Assembly (NCBI GenBank): GCA_963829725.1
Contig: CAWHJW010000005.1
Coordinates: 124,001-188,000, forward strand
Source of the DNA: RYN-230 sp963829725
GTDB lineage: Bacteria; Actinomycetota; Actinomycetes; Streptosporangiales; Streptosporangiaceae
Reading direction: 5' to 3'
DNA: 64,000 nucleotides
The translations under genes and the position numbers were made by a program. The notes below the pieces were generated by a model. It was not told the origin of the DNA. It did no database searches and worked only from the letters and a program-made list of their open reading frames with translations. Positions within the stretch are counted from its first letter, which is position 1. Each line of letters starts with the position of its first letter. This document shows, piece after piece, positions 37,088 to 50,188 of this stretch.

Positions 37088-37740
37088 TCAGCTGATTCCG
37101 CAGCCGAGTGCCGCTGCGTCGCCGGTGCAGTGCACCCGTAGCGCGTTGGTCCGGCCCGGGCTGCCCGGCGGGCTGCCCGCCCCGATGACCACCCGGTCCC
37201 CTTTCTCGCGGCGCCCGATGTCCAGCAGGGCCTCCTGCACCTGCGCCACCATGTCGTCGGTGTGCCGGGGCCGGCCAGCCGCCGCACGGTCTCCCCGGTC
37301 ACGGTGAAGGCGGCCAGGGCCTTGGCCCCACGACCGCGCCGGCCTCCGCCGCGGCCCGGGCGATCGCGCCGCCGGCCGGGGTCGGCACCCGGGTGAGCGA
37401 GGCGGCGGCACGGAGGCTCTCCTGCTCGGCGGCGATGATCCTGGCCATGGTGGCCACCGCCTCGACCGGGAACTCACCGACACTCGTCTCCACGGACAGC
37501 ATCAGCGCATCGGCCCCGTCCAGCACGGCGTTGGCCACGTCGGAGGCGGTTCAGCCCCTTGTGGTCGGAGCCGACGCCGCCGGTGACCACCCGGGTACGC
37601 ACCCGGCCGTCGCCGACCGCCGTGACATCCAGGACGACCCGGCCATCGTCCACCAGCACCCGGTCCCCGGGCCGCACGTCCTCGGCCAGCCCCGGGTAGG
37701 TTCCCGGAACGGGGCACCGGGCCCCCCGTCGCGGATGGCG
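37088..37740 (-). pseudogene. Pyruvate kinase, degraded
   Basis: Fragments of one pyruvate kinase are read in three frames. Domain B: RPGDRVLVDDGRVVLDV and VSDHKGLN-like GVGSDHKGLN. Then, after loss of about 115 codons, VANAVLDGADALMLS and GEFPVEAVATMARII. Then TGETVRRLAG in another frame, and lastly KGDRVVIGAGSPPG with TNALRVHCTGD. The catalytic centre is deleted and at least three frameshifts separate the pieces, so this is not a simple sequencing slip. Between pdtaR/tRNA and gltD a pyruvate kinase is expected from synteny with Streptomyces. Confidence 0.85.
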
Positions 37741-37797
37741 GGCCCGTGGAGAGAGCCCCCCGGCGTCAGGCCGGCCCAGCGCCGGGCCGCCCTGGCA

Positions 37798-39282
37798 TCA
37801 GGCCAGGGAGCGGGTGGTGGAGGCGATGGGGACGGGGAGGAAAGTGTCACCTTCCAGGTAGGCGTCCACGGCCGCGGCCGCGGCCCGGCCCTCGGCGATC
37901 GCCCACACGATCAGCGACTGCCCCCGGCCCATGTCACCGGCCGCGAAGACCCCGGGCACCGAGGTGGCAAAGGACGCGTCCCGGGCCACGTTGCCACGCG
38001 CGTCGAACTCGACGCCGAGGTCAGTCAGCAGGCCCTCCTTCTGGGCCCCGGTAAACCCCATGGCGAGGAGCACGAGATCACACGGCAGGGTGCGTTCGGT
38101 GCCTGGAATCGGGGTGAACCGGCCGCCGGTCAGTTCGACCTCGATCAGCCGCAGCTCGCGGACCCGGCCCGCGGCATCGCCCACGAACTCCTGGGTGGAC
38201 ACGGCGTACACCCGCTCCCCGCCCTCCTCGTGCGCGCTGGACACCCGGTAGATCATCGGGTAGGTGGGCCACGGCTGGTTGTCCGGCCGTGCCTCCGTGG
38301 GCCGCGGCAGGATCTCCAGCTGGGTGACGGACGCGGCGCCCTGGCGGTGCGCGGTGCCCAGGCAGTCGGCGCCGGTGTCACCGCCGCCGATGATCACCAC
38401 GTGCTTGCCGCGCGCGCTGATCGGCGGGTCCGCCACCCGCCCTGGGCCCATGCCGCCGCCGATCGCGGCGACCGCCCGGTTGGCCTGCGGCAGGTACTCC
38501 ATGGCCTGGTGCACCCCGGCCAGCGAGACCCCCGGCACCGGCAGCCCACGGGCCACCGTGGCGCCGCCGCACAGCACGATGGCGTCGAACTCGGCCTGCA
38601 GGGCAGCAGCAGAGACGTCCCGCCCCGCGGACACCCCGCAGCGGAACACGGTGCCCTCCACCTGCATCTGCCACAGCCGGCGGTCTAGGTGCCGCTTCTC
38701 CATCTTGAACTCGGGGATGCCGTAGCGCAGCAGCCCGCCCGGCGCGTCGGCCCGCTCGAACACGGTCACCTGGTGCCCGACCCGGGTGAGCTGCTGGGCG
38801 GCGGCCAGCCCGGCCGGGCCGGAACCGACCACCGCGACCCGGCGCCCGGCCGCCCGCGCGGCCTCACCCGGCGGCAGCGGCTGGACCCAGCCCTCGGCCC
38901 AGGCCCGGTCAATGATCTCCACCTCGACCTGCTTGATCGTCACCGGGTCGGCGTTGATACCGAGCACGCACGCGCTCTCGCACGGCGCCGGGCAGAGCCG
39001 CCCGGTGAACTCCGGGAAGTTGTTGGTCGCGTGCAGCCGCTCGGCGGCGTCCCGCCAGTCGTGCTGCCAGACCAGGTCGTTCCACTCCGGGATCAGGTTG
39101 CCCAGCGGGCAGCCCTGGTGGCAGAACGGGATGCCGCAGTCCATGCACCGGCCCGCCTGCGCCTCCAGCGCGGCCGGGGGGAAGTCGGTGTAGACCTCGC
39201 GCCAGTCACGAAGCCGTATGTCCACCGGCCGCCGGGCCGGCGTCTCCCGCGGCGTCTTCATGAACCCCTTGGGGTCAGCCAT
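37798..39282 (-). CDS. gltD: Glutamate synthase small subunit
   Basis: A 494-residue flavoprotein that passes electrons from NADPH to GltB. The N-terminal 4Fe-4S motif is CMDCGIPFCHQGCPLGN. The FAD site is VAVVGSGPAGLAAAQ, the NADPH site is VVIIGGGDTGADC, and the C-terminal FAD-contact is FAAGDMGRGQSLIVWA. It begins 15 bp after gltB. Complete and normal length. Confidence 0.97.
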   Translation of the reverse strand: MADPKGFMKTPRETPARRPVDIRLRDWREVYTDFPPAALEAQAGRCMDCGIPFCHQGCPLGNLIPEWNDLVWQHDWRDAAERLHATNNFPEFTGRLCPAPCESACVLGINADPVTIKQVEVEIIDRAWAEGWVQPLPPGEAARAAGRRVAVVGSGPAGLAAAQQLTRVGHQVTVFERADAPGGLLRYGIPEFKMEKRHLDRRLWQMQVEGTVFRCGVSAGRDVSAAALQAEFDAIVLCGGATVARGLPVPGVSLAGVHQAMEYLPQANRAVAAIGGGMGPGRVADPPISARGKHVVIIGGGDTGADCLGTAHRQGAASVTQLEILPRPTEARPDNQPWPTYPMIYRVSSAHEEGGERVYAVSTQEFVGDAAGRVRELRLIEVELTGGRFTPIPGTERTLPCDLVLLAMGFTGAQKEGLLTDLGVEFDARGNVARDASFATSVPGVFAAGDMGRGQSLIVWAIAEGRAAAAAVDAYLEGDTFLPVPIASTTRSLA

Positions 39283-39296
39283 CGAGCAGTCCCCTC

Positions 39297-43961
<4,665 letters not shown>

Positions 43962-44206
43962 CCGCACTCCTGTCGTCTCGTCCGAATTTGCGTTCTCGCA
44001 TGCGGTCGGGACGACATTGGCCCTGCCATGAACCGCGGATCGCGGTATCCCTGGCTCTCTGAGCTACTGCTCAAAGGTTACACGCAGATTACGCCACCGG
44101 GTCAATCATCCCCGCTTTGTGCGGTTCGCGAAACACCTGACCCGGCAGGAACAGCGTCGTTACTGTCGGTGACCGGCACGCGGCAAGGTTACCGGCAGGG
44201 CGGCGG

Positions 44207-45018
44207 TCAGCGCGCGGCCGGGGTGCGGGTGCGCACGCCGGCCGCGAGTTCCGCGGCCAGGTCGCGGACGGCGGCCAGGCCCGTGGCGGCGTCCGGGGCG
44301 TCCAGCAGTCGCCGCACGAACGCCGACCCGACGATGACCCCGTCGGCGAACCGGGCTACCTCGGCCGCCTGGCGGCCGTCCCGGACCCCGATGCCGACCG
44401 CCACCGGGAGGCTGGTGACCGCCCGGACCCGGGCGACCAGCCCGGCCGCGGCCGAGCCCACCGTCTCCCGGGCCCCGGTGGTGCCCATCAGCGAGGCCGC
44501 ATAGACGAATCCCCGGCAGTCCGCGGTGATCCGGGCGATGCGCTCGTCGGAGGAACTGGGCGCGACCAGGAACACCCGGTCCAGGTCGCAGGCACCGGCC
44601 GCCTCCAGCCAGCTGTCCGCCTCCTCCGGGGGCAGGTCCGGGGTGATCAGCCCGGCCCCGCCGGCTGCCGCCAGGTCCCGCGCGAACGCGCCGACGCCGT
44701 AGTGGTCCACCGGGTTCCAGTACGTCATCACCAGCGTCGGGACACCGGCCCCGGCCACCGCCGCTACGGTGCGCAGCACGTCGGCGACCCGGGTGCCGCC
44801 CGTCAGGGCCCGGTGGGTGGCCTCCTGGATGACCGGGCCGTCCATCAGCGGGTCGGAGTACGGCAGGCCGATCTCGACCACGTCGGCACCCGCCTGCGCT
44901 ATGGCCACCGCGGCCTCGATGGCCCCGGGCACGGAGGGGAAGCGGCCGGCAGGTAGCCGACCAGCGCCGCCCGGCCCTGCGCAGCCGCCTTCTCAAACGC
45001 CGCCGTGACGGTACTCAC
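44207..45018 (-). CDS. trpA: Tryptophan synthase alpha chain (frameshifted)
   Basis: TrpA cleaves indole-3-glycerol phosphate to indole. The GTG at 45018 overlaps the trpB stop (GTGA) and encodes FEKAAAQGRAALVGYLPA. The frame then stops at 44899, while the next frame carries the rest: VPGAIEAAVAIAQAGADVVE, IGLPYSDPLMDGP, TPDLPPEEAD and GIGVRDGRQA. One base is missing near 44938-44950 (ctgccggccgcttcc; ccggccggcttcc expected). Catalytic Glu and Asp (VEIGLPYSDP) are intact. A sequencing error or a recent mutation are both possible. Confidence 0.9.
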
Positions 45019-46274
45019 CCGTCTGCTCCCTCGTTCATGCCAAACCAGCGGGCGGCGATCTCGACGTCCTTGTCGCCCCGGCCGGACAGGTTGACCAGCA
45101 GCAGGGAGCCCGGGTCGAGTTCGCCCGCCACCTGCAGCGCCCCGGCGAGCGCGTGCGCCGACTCGATGGCCGGGATGATTCCCTCGGTCCGGCACAGCAG
45201 CGAGAAAGCGTCCATCGCCTGGGCGTCAGAGATGGCCCGGTAGCTGGCCCGGCCGGTGTCGCGCAGCCAGGAGTGCTCCGGGCCGACCCCCGGGTAGTCC
45301 AGGCCGGCCGACACCGAGTGGGTGGGCAGCGTCTGGCCGTCCGCGTCCTGCAGCAGGTAGGTGCGCATGCCGTGGATGACCCCGGCGGTCCCGGCGACGA
45401 GCGTCGCCGCGTTGTGCCCCGCCCCCGGGCCGTCGCCGCCCGCCTCACAGCCGATCAGGGCGACCGACGCGTCCGGGATGAACGCATGGAACGCGCCGAT
45501 GGCGTTGGACCCGCCGCCGACGCACGCGATGACCGCGTCCGGCAGGCGGCCGGTCATCTCCAGCACCTGCTCGCGGGCCTCCACCCCGATGACCCGCTGG
45601 AAGTCACGGACCATGGTGGGGAACGGGTCCGGGCCCATCACCGACCCGATGCAGTAGTGACTCGTCTGCACGGTCGTCACCCAGTCCCGGAACGCCTCGT
45701 TGATGGCGTCCTTGAGGGTCCGGCTGCCCGTGGCCACCGGGACCACCTCAGCGCCGAGCAGCCGCATCCGGGCCACGTTCAGCGCCTGCCGCTGGGTGTC
45801 CTCCTCGCCCATGTAGACCACGCACTCCAGGCCCAGCAGCGCGCACGCCGTCGCGGTCGCGACCCCGTGCTGGCCGGCCCCGGTCTCGGCGATCACCCGC
45901 TTCTTGCCCATCCGCTTGGTGAGCAGTGCCTGGCCGAGCACGTTGTTGATCTTGTGTGACCCGGTGTGCGCCAGGTCCTCGCGCTTGAGCAGCACCCGGC
46001 AGTCGCCGGCCCGGGCCGCGAACCTGGGCACCTCGGTAACCAGCGTCGGCAGGCCGGCGTAGCCGCGGAGCAGCCCGTCCAGTTCGGCGTTGAACCCGGG
46101 GTCGGCCTTCGCGGCCGCGTACTCGCGGGCCAGTTCGTCCAGGGCCGACATCAGCGCCTCGGGCGCGAACCGGCCGCCGAACGGGCCGAAATGGCCCGGC
46201 TGCCCGGTCCCGCCGGTGGCGCCGTCTGCGGTCCCGGCGGGCGCGCCGCGGGTCGCGGCGGACGGGCCGGTCAT
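45015..46274 (-). CDS. trpB: Tryptophan synthase beta chain
   Basis: A 419-residue PLP enzyme joining indole and serine. The PLP Lys is in HTGSHKINNVLGQALL, the Gly-rich phosphate loop is CVGGGSNAIGAFHAF, and ETGAGQHGVATA is conserved. The first 25 residues are a Ser/Gly/Thr-rich extension. The ATG overlaps the trpC stop (ATGA), and its stop overlaps the trpA start (GTGA), so trpC-trpB-trpA are tightly coupled. Confidence 0.97.
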   Translation of the reverse strand: MTGPSAATRGAPAGTADGATGGTGQPGHFGPFGGRFAPEALMSALDELAREYAAAKADPGFNAELDGLLRGYAGLPTLVTEVPRFAARAGDCRVLLKREDLAHTGSHKINNVLGQALLTKRMGKKRVIAETGAGQHGVATATACALLGLECVVYMGEEDTQRQALNVARMRLLGAEVVPVATGSRTLKDAINEAFRDWVTTVQTSHYCIGSVMGPDPFPTMVRDFQRVIGVEAREQVLEMTGRLPDAVIACVGGGSNAIGAFHAFIPDASVALIGCEAGGDGPGAGHNAATLVAGTAGVIHGMRTYLLQDADGQTLPTHSVSAGLDYPGVGPEHSWLRDTGRASYRAISDAQAMDAFSLLCRTEGIIPAIESAHALAGALQVAGELDPGSLLLVNLSGRGDKDVEIAARWFGMNEGADG

Positions 46275-47080
46275 CCGCGGTCCCCGCGCAGGGCCGGATG
46301 CGAGCCCGCCGTCACCAGGTCTGCCACGGCCGAGCGCGGGTCCTTGCCGGTGACCAGGCTCTCCCCGACGAGTACCGCATCCGCGCCGGCTGCCGCGTAG
46401 GCGAGCAGGTCGTGCGGGCCGCGGACGCCCGACTCGGCGATCTTCACGACGCCGTCCGGGATGTGCGGCGCGAGCCGGCCGAACGTCCCCCGGTCCACTT
46501 CCAGCGTGCCCAGGTCCCGGGCGTTGACCCCGATGACCGTGGCGCCCGCGGCCACCGCCCGCTCCACATCTTCCTCGGTGTGCGCCTCGACCAGCGGCAC
46601 CAGCCCGATGGAGCAGGCTCGCTCGACGAGTGAGACCAGGGCGTTCTGCTCCAGCGCCGCCACGATGAGCAGCACCAGGTCGGCGCCGTGGGCCCGGGCC
46701 TCCCACAGCTGGTAGGAGGTGACCACGAAGTCCTTGCGCAGCACGGGCACGCTGACCGCGGCCTTGACCGCGGTGAGGTCAGCGAGGCTGCCGCCGAACC
46801 GGCGCGCCTCGGTCAGCACGCTGATCACGCTGGCCCCGCCGGCCTCGTAATCGATGGCCAGGGCGGCCGGGTCGGCGATCGCCGCCATCGCCCCCTTGGA
46901 CGGGCTGGCCCGCTTCACCTCCGCGATGACCGCGACGTCCTCGCCCTTGAGCGCAGCCATCGGGTCCTTGGGCGACTGAGCCCGCCCCGCCATCTCCTTG
47001 AGCTGGTCCAGTGACACTTCCTGCTGCCGTGCAGCCAGGTCGGCACGGACTCCGGCAAGGATCTCGTTCAGCACGCTCAC
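46271..47080 (-). CDS. trpC: Indole-3-glycerol phosphate synthase
   Basis: A 269-residue TIM-barrel enzyme. Active-site residues: Glu in IAEVKRASPSKG, Lys in VLRKDFVV, Glu in LVEAHTEEDVERA, and IGVNARDLGTLEVD, SGVRGPHDL. The GTG at 47080 overlaps the TGA of the upstream repeat-bearing ORF (GTGA). The larger open frame to 47347 is from repeats. It is coupled to trpB downstream. Confidence 0.96.
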   Translation of the reverse strand: MSVLNEILAGVRADLAARQQEVSLDQLKEMAGRAQSPKDPMAALKGEDVAVIAEVKRASPSKGAMAAIADPAALAIDYEAGGASVISVLTEARRFGGSLADLTAVKAAVSVPVLRKDFVVTSYQLWEARAHGADLVLLIVAALEQNALVSLVERACSIGLVPLVEAHTEEDVERAVAAGATVIGVNARDLGTLEVDRGTFGRLAPHIPDGVVKIAESGVRGPHDLLAYAAAGADAVLVGESLVTGKDPRSAVADLVTAGSHPALRGDRG

Positions 47081-47415
47081 GCGGTTCGCTGTCCCCTCGG
47101 GTTGGATTCCTTGCGCCCCGATCGTAGCGAGGCTGCTGCGCTCGGCAAGCGCGCCCCCTCTGCGGGAGACGTTCCGCCCCGCACATCCCGCGCGCCACCG
47201 CGCCACTTCCCTGACTCTGCGGGAGACGTTCCGCCCCGCACATCCCGCGCGCCACCGCGCCACTTCCCTGACTCTGCGGGAGACGTTCCGCCCCGCACAT
47301 CCCGCGCGCCACCGCGCCACTTCCCTGACTCTGCGGGCGCCCGCCACTTCACCCCGGCCCGGCTCGCCCAGGGGGTTCTCACCCAGCGGCTCCGGGCCGG
47401 GTCCTGCCCGGTCAT
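47077..47415 (-). CDS. Possible Trp-containing leader ORF with three 19-residue repeats
   Basis: A 112-codon ORF with an excellent ribosome site (GGAGG, 5 nt before ATG 47415) that ends in a GTGA overlap with trpC. It has six Trp residues: RSRW, RTPW, GVKW and one in each of three repeats (SGKWRGGARDVRGGTSPAE). It is basic and Gly-rich, with no recognised domain. It could be a translated leader that links tryptophan supply to trpC, or a spurious frame over intergenic repeats. Codon bias is not decisive. Confidence 0.4.
   Translation of the reverse strand: MTGQDPARSRWVRTPWASRAGVKWRAPAESGKWRGGARDVRGGTSPAESGKWRGGARDVRGGTSPAESGKWRGGARDVRGGTSPAEGARLPSAAASLRSGRKESNPRGQRTA
47161..47331. repeat. 57-bp tandem repeat, three exact copies
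   Basis: Three identical 57-bp units (47161-47217, 47218-47274, 47275-47331), each beginning tgcgggagacgttcc, followed by a partial copy. Since 57 is a multiple of three, the reading frame over trpC's leader region is kept. It is a likely variable-number repeat. Confidence 0.97.
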
Positions 47416-47442
47416 CCGCACCTCCGTGACACTGGTGTCAGC

Positions 47443-48192
47443 CTAATCGCCGTTCCGCCGCGCGGTAGCCCCCTGCCTTCCCGCAGGGCCCGGCGGGCCC
47501 GGATCGGCGGTGGGATCCATCCCCTGGCTGAGTGACTCCCACAGCGCGGCCGGGTCGGCGGCGGGATCCGGCGCCCTGCGGGCGGCCGGCCCGGCGGCCG
47601 GTCCCGGCTTCCCGGCGGCCGGGCGCGCGGGCGGCCGCTCGTAACGGCTGGACATCACCGGCCAGGTGGCACCGCGCCAGGCCACCAGCAGGCCGGCCGC
47701 GACCATGCCCACAGCGCCCAGCAGCACGGCCCAGCGCCACGGGAAGGCGGCCAGCAGCACATGGGTGGACAGGCCGAGGCCGGCCACCCCGCTGCTGCCG
47801 GTGGGACCGCCGGCTCCGCCGCTGACCGTGCTGCCGCCGGTCACCGAGGTGGCCGGGTGGGTGGCGGCGGACCGCAGCTGCGCGATCGTGAGCGGCGGGG
47901 CGGCCACCGCGATGATCCCGGCGCCGAACACCGTGAGCAGGCCGCCGACGACCCGGCGGGCCAGCCGCCGGGTGGCCAGCACGGCGGCCAGGCCGGCCAG
48001 CGCGGCCAGGCCGAGCGCACCCGCGGCGGGCAGCACATCCTGGCCGCGTACCGCGACGGAGACGGCCGGCAGCGGCCGTGGCTCGATGGTCACCACCCGG
48101 GCCCAGCCCTGCCGGACGGCGAGAAGCACGACCGCGGCGCCCAGCGCGCCGAGCAGCAGGGCGGCCAGGTACTCGCGCCGGGATGAGCTCAC
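47443..48192 (-). CDS. Tryptophan-associated transmembrane protein (TIGR02234-like)
   Basis: A 249-residue membrane protein with about four hydrophobic segments: YLAALLLGALGAAVVLLAV, the LGLAALAGLAAVLA stretch, GGLLTVFGAGIIAVA and WAVLLGAVGMVAAGLLVAW, and a long Pro/Ala-rich cytoplasmic tail. Actinobacterial trp operons carry such a protein before trpC. The GTG start overlaps the hisI stop (GTGA). Its function is unknown. The trpE gene that usually lies between hisI and this gene is absent. Confidence 0.88.
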   Translation of the reverse strand: MSSSRREYLAALLLGALGAAVVLLAVRQGWARVVTIEPRPLPAVSVAVRGQDVLPAAGALGLAALAGLAAVLATRRLARRVVGGLLTVFGAGIIAVAAPPLTIAQLRSAATHPATSVTGGSTVSGGAGGPTGSSGVAGLGLSTHVLLAAFPWRWAVLLGAVGMVAAGLLVAWRGATWPVMSSRYERPPARPAAGKPGPAAGPAARRAPDPAADPAALWESLSQGMDPTADPGPPGPAGRQGATARRNGD

Positions 48193-48575
48193 CCGGCCAC
48201 CACCACCGCCGGCAGCGGGGCGGCGTCGAAGCAGGTGCGGTCGCCGGTGTGGCAGGCCCCGCCCGCCTGGTCCACCTTGACCAGCACGGTGTCCCCGTCG
48301 CAGTCCAGCGCGACCGACTTGACGTGCTGCACGTGACCGGAGGTGTCGCCCTTCACCCAGTACTCCTGGCGGCTGCGCGACCAGTAGGTGCACCGCCCGG
48401 TGGTCAGCGTCCGGTGCAGGGCCTCGTCGTCCATCCAGCCGACCATGAGCACTTCCCCGGTGTCGTACTGCTGCGCGACCGCCGCGACCAGGCCGGCCGC
48501 GTCACGCTTCAGCCGCGCCGCGATCTCCGGGGCGAGCGCGGACGGCGCCCGCGCGCCGCTCACTTGTGTGTCCAT
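48189..48575 (-). CDS. hisI: Phosphoribosyl-AMP cyclohydrolase
   Basis: A 128-residue zinc enzyme of the third histidine step. Metal ligands are visible in ALDCDGDTVLVKVDQ and GACHTGDRTCF. The conserved core is QYDTGEVLMVGWMDDEAL and TYWSRSRQEYWVKG. It lacks the HisE pyrophosphohydrolase domain, which must be a separate gene. The ATG at 48575 has GGGAG 11 nt before it. Overlaps the trp membrane protein gene. Confidence 0.95.
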   Translation of the reverse strand: MDTQVSGARAPSALAPEIAARLKRDAAGLVAAVAQQYDTGEVLMVGWMDDEALHRTLTTGRCTYWSRSRQEYWVKGDTSGHVQHVKSVALDCDGDTVLVKVDQAGGACHTGDRTCFDAAPLPAVVVAG

Positions 48576-48665
48576 GCTGCCGATTCTCCCAGCCTTCCCG
48601 GCGGGCACGGCGCTGGCACGCCCCGGCCCATTCCGCTGCCGGCCCCGGATGGCTACCATCGCGGG

Positions 48666-49316
48666 ATGACCCTCGCCCGCGATGAGCGCCTGGCACTGTG
48701 CGCGCTGCTCGATGAGACCGGCCCGGACGCGCCCACGCTATGCGAGGGATGGACCACCCGTGACCTCGCCGCTCACCTGGTGCTCCGGGAGAACCGGATG
48801 GACGCCGGGATCGGCATCCTGGGCGGTCCGCTGGCCGGCTACACCAGTCGGGTCCAGCACCGGCTGAGCGAGCGGACCTCCTTCAGCGACCTGGTCACGA
48901 TCATCCGCAACGGCCCGCCGCGGCTGTCTGTCTTCGGCCTGCCCGGGGTGGACGAGCGGGCGAACGTGGTCGAGTTCTTCGTGCACCACGAGGACGTGCG
49001 CCGGGGGTCTGCGGGATGGGCGGAGCGCAAGATGGCGCCCGCGCTGGCCGAGGCACTGTGGCGGCGGCTGCCGGCGGCCCGCATGGTGCTGCGCAGGGCG
49101 CCCGTCGGGGTGGAACTCGCCCGCGATGACGTGACCGACCCCGGCGCCGGGCGGGTGCGGATCACGGCCAAGGCCCGGACCCCGGTGGTCACCGTGACCG
49201 GCAGCCCCGGGGAACTGACCCTGTGGGCACTCGGCCGGACCGCGGCCGCCCAGGTGCGGCTGGACGGCAGCGAGGCCGCGGTCCAGCGCCTGGCCGAAGC
49301 CCGCTGGCGCCTCTAA
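48666..49316 (+). CDS. TIGR03085-family metal-binding protein (mycothiol/DinB-like)
   Basis: A 216-residue protein of the maleylpyruvate isomerase/DinB-like fold. Metal-ligand-type motifs are in WTTRDLAAHLVLRENR (His) and EFFVHHEDVRR (His-His-Glu-Asp). Such proteins are thought to use or protect mycothiol. The ATG at 48666 fits the conserved TLARDERLALCALLDETGPD start. It faces away from hisI. Function is inferred from the family only. Confidence 0.85.
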   Translation: MTLARDERLALCALLDETGPDAPTLCEGWTTRDLAAHLVLRENRMDAGIGILGGPLAGYTSRVQHRLSERTSFSDLVTIIRNGPPRLSVFGLPGVDERANVVEFFVHHEDVRRGSAGWAERKMAPALAEALWRRLPAARMVLRRAPVGVELARDDVTDPGAGRVRITAKARTPVVTVTGSPGELTLWALGRTAAAQVRLDGSEAAVQRLAEARWRL

Positions 49317-49419
49317 CCCACCCGGGACCCCAGCCCGGTCCCATCAGCAGCCCCCAGCCCGTCCCATCAGCAGCCACAGGAATGCGCCGCATGTCCGAGA
49401 GATCAGGTCACTGCGGGCG

Positions 49420-49803
49420 GCGTCTCGAAGCCGCACCGGGGTCCTGGTGCCCGCGCCAGCCCGAGGTCAAGCGTTGCGACCTTTGACCCGAGAGACTCTG
49501 CGAGCGCGATGCACCAGGCGTCGCAGGTCACGTTGTCGCGCAGCTCCCATGTCCGGCGGCGAATGGCGCGTGGGGGAAGAGTTCTACGCGCAGGTCGAGC
49601 AGATCGGCGTGGGCCATGGAGGCCGCATCAGCACAAACGCCACCCGCCGCCGCCGCGCGGCGCAGGATATTGGCCGCGTCGGCCGGCATCAGATGCGGGG
49701 CACTCAGCGGCTCGGCAGCCAGCAGCGATTCCGCCCAGGTTCCCGTGGGGCCCGAGTCGGCTAGGGCGGACACGACCAGCGACGCATCGATGACCAGGGT
49801 CAC
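49420..49803 (-). pseudogene. VapC-type PIN toxin, frameshifted
   Basis: The start MTLVIDASLVVSALADSG carries the first PIN Asp, and APHLMPADAANILRR has the next conserved region (where Glu is replaced by Asp). The frame runs out as AAGHGSCATT at 49528. The neighbouring frame continues the family with RTWELRDNVT, CDAWCIALAESLG, KVATLDLGLARAPGPRC (with catalytic Asp in DAW and TLD). One base is missing near 49560. Also the usual YDAW is CDAW, one residue short. The GTG start overlaps the antitoxin stop. Confidence 0.75.
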
Positions 49804-50024
49804 GGGCGATCCGCGTCACGGTGCGCGAGGATGCGGTCCGGCGGCAGGGATGAGCTTGTCGCGGTCTTCCTGGAACGGATCCGCCCGACCAGCGTCTCGG
49901 CATCGTGCTGGCGTGCTGGCTCGACGAGCTTTGCGCGCAGGTATTCGTGGCGGGACCGGCTGCTCAGGGCGGCGCGGGCGGCCAGCTCGTGCCGTGCCTC
50001 GTCCGCTACGTCACGGATCGTGAT
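49800..50024 (-). pseudogene. VapB/FitA-type antitoxin lacking a start codon
   Basis: ITIRDVADEARHELAAR, then SRSRHEYLRAKLVE and HDAETLVGRIRSRK are typical of a ribbon-helix-helix antitoxin. No ATG, GTG or TTG in this frame lies near its start; where a start would be expected the sequence reads gggcccgccgatc. Its stop overlaps the toxin start (GTGA), as in intact VapBC pairs. It is read as a decayed toxin-antitoxin module. Confidence 0.7.
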
Positions 50025-50089
50025 CGGCGGGCCCTGACTGCCGGGACGCCGACACCCCGCGATCGCCGCGGAACCTCCGGTGCAGGCCC

Positions 50090-50131
50090 ACGATTGGGCC
50101 GGCCACGCAGACGATTGGGCCTGCCACGCAG
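50090..50131. repeat. 21-bp direct tandem repeat
   Basis: acgattgggccggccacgcag followed at once by acgattgggcctgccacgcag (one mismatch). Confidence 0.9.
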
Positions 50132-50140
50132 AGCCGAGTT

Positions 50141-50188
50141 GTGATCATGACTTAGGTGCCGTTGGAACGGCACCTAAGTCATGATCAC
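50141..50188. repeat. Perfect 23-bp inverted repeat with 2-nt loop
   Basis: gtgatcatgacttaggtgcc plus gtt (50141-50163) pairs with aac plus ggcacctaagtcatgatcac (50166-50188) around gg. It is AT-richer than the surroundings. It could be a terminator for an adjacent transcript, the tip of a mobile palindromic element or a MITE remnant. Confidence 0.9.

Noticed and set aside
47161..47331. CRISPR array
   Set aside because: The 57-bp units are directly abutting with no spacers, so they are a tandem repeat.
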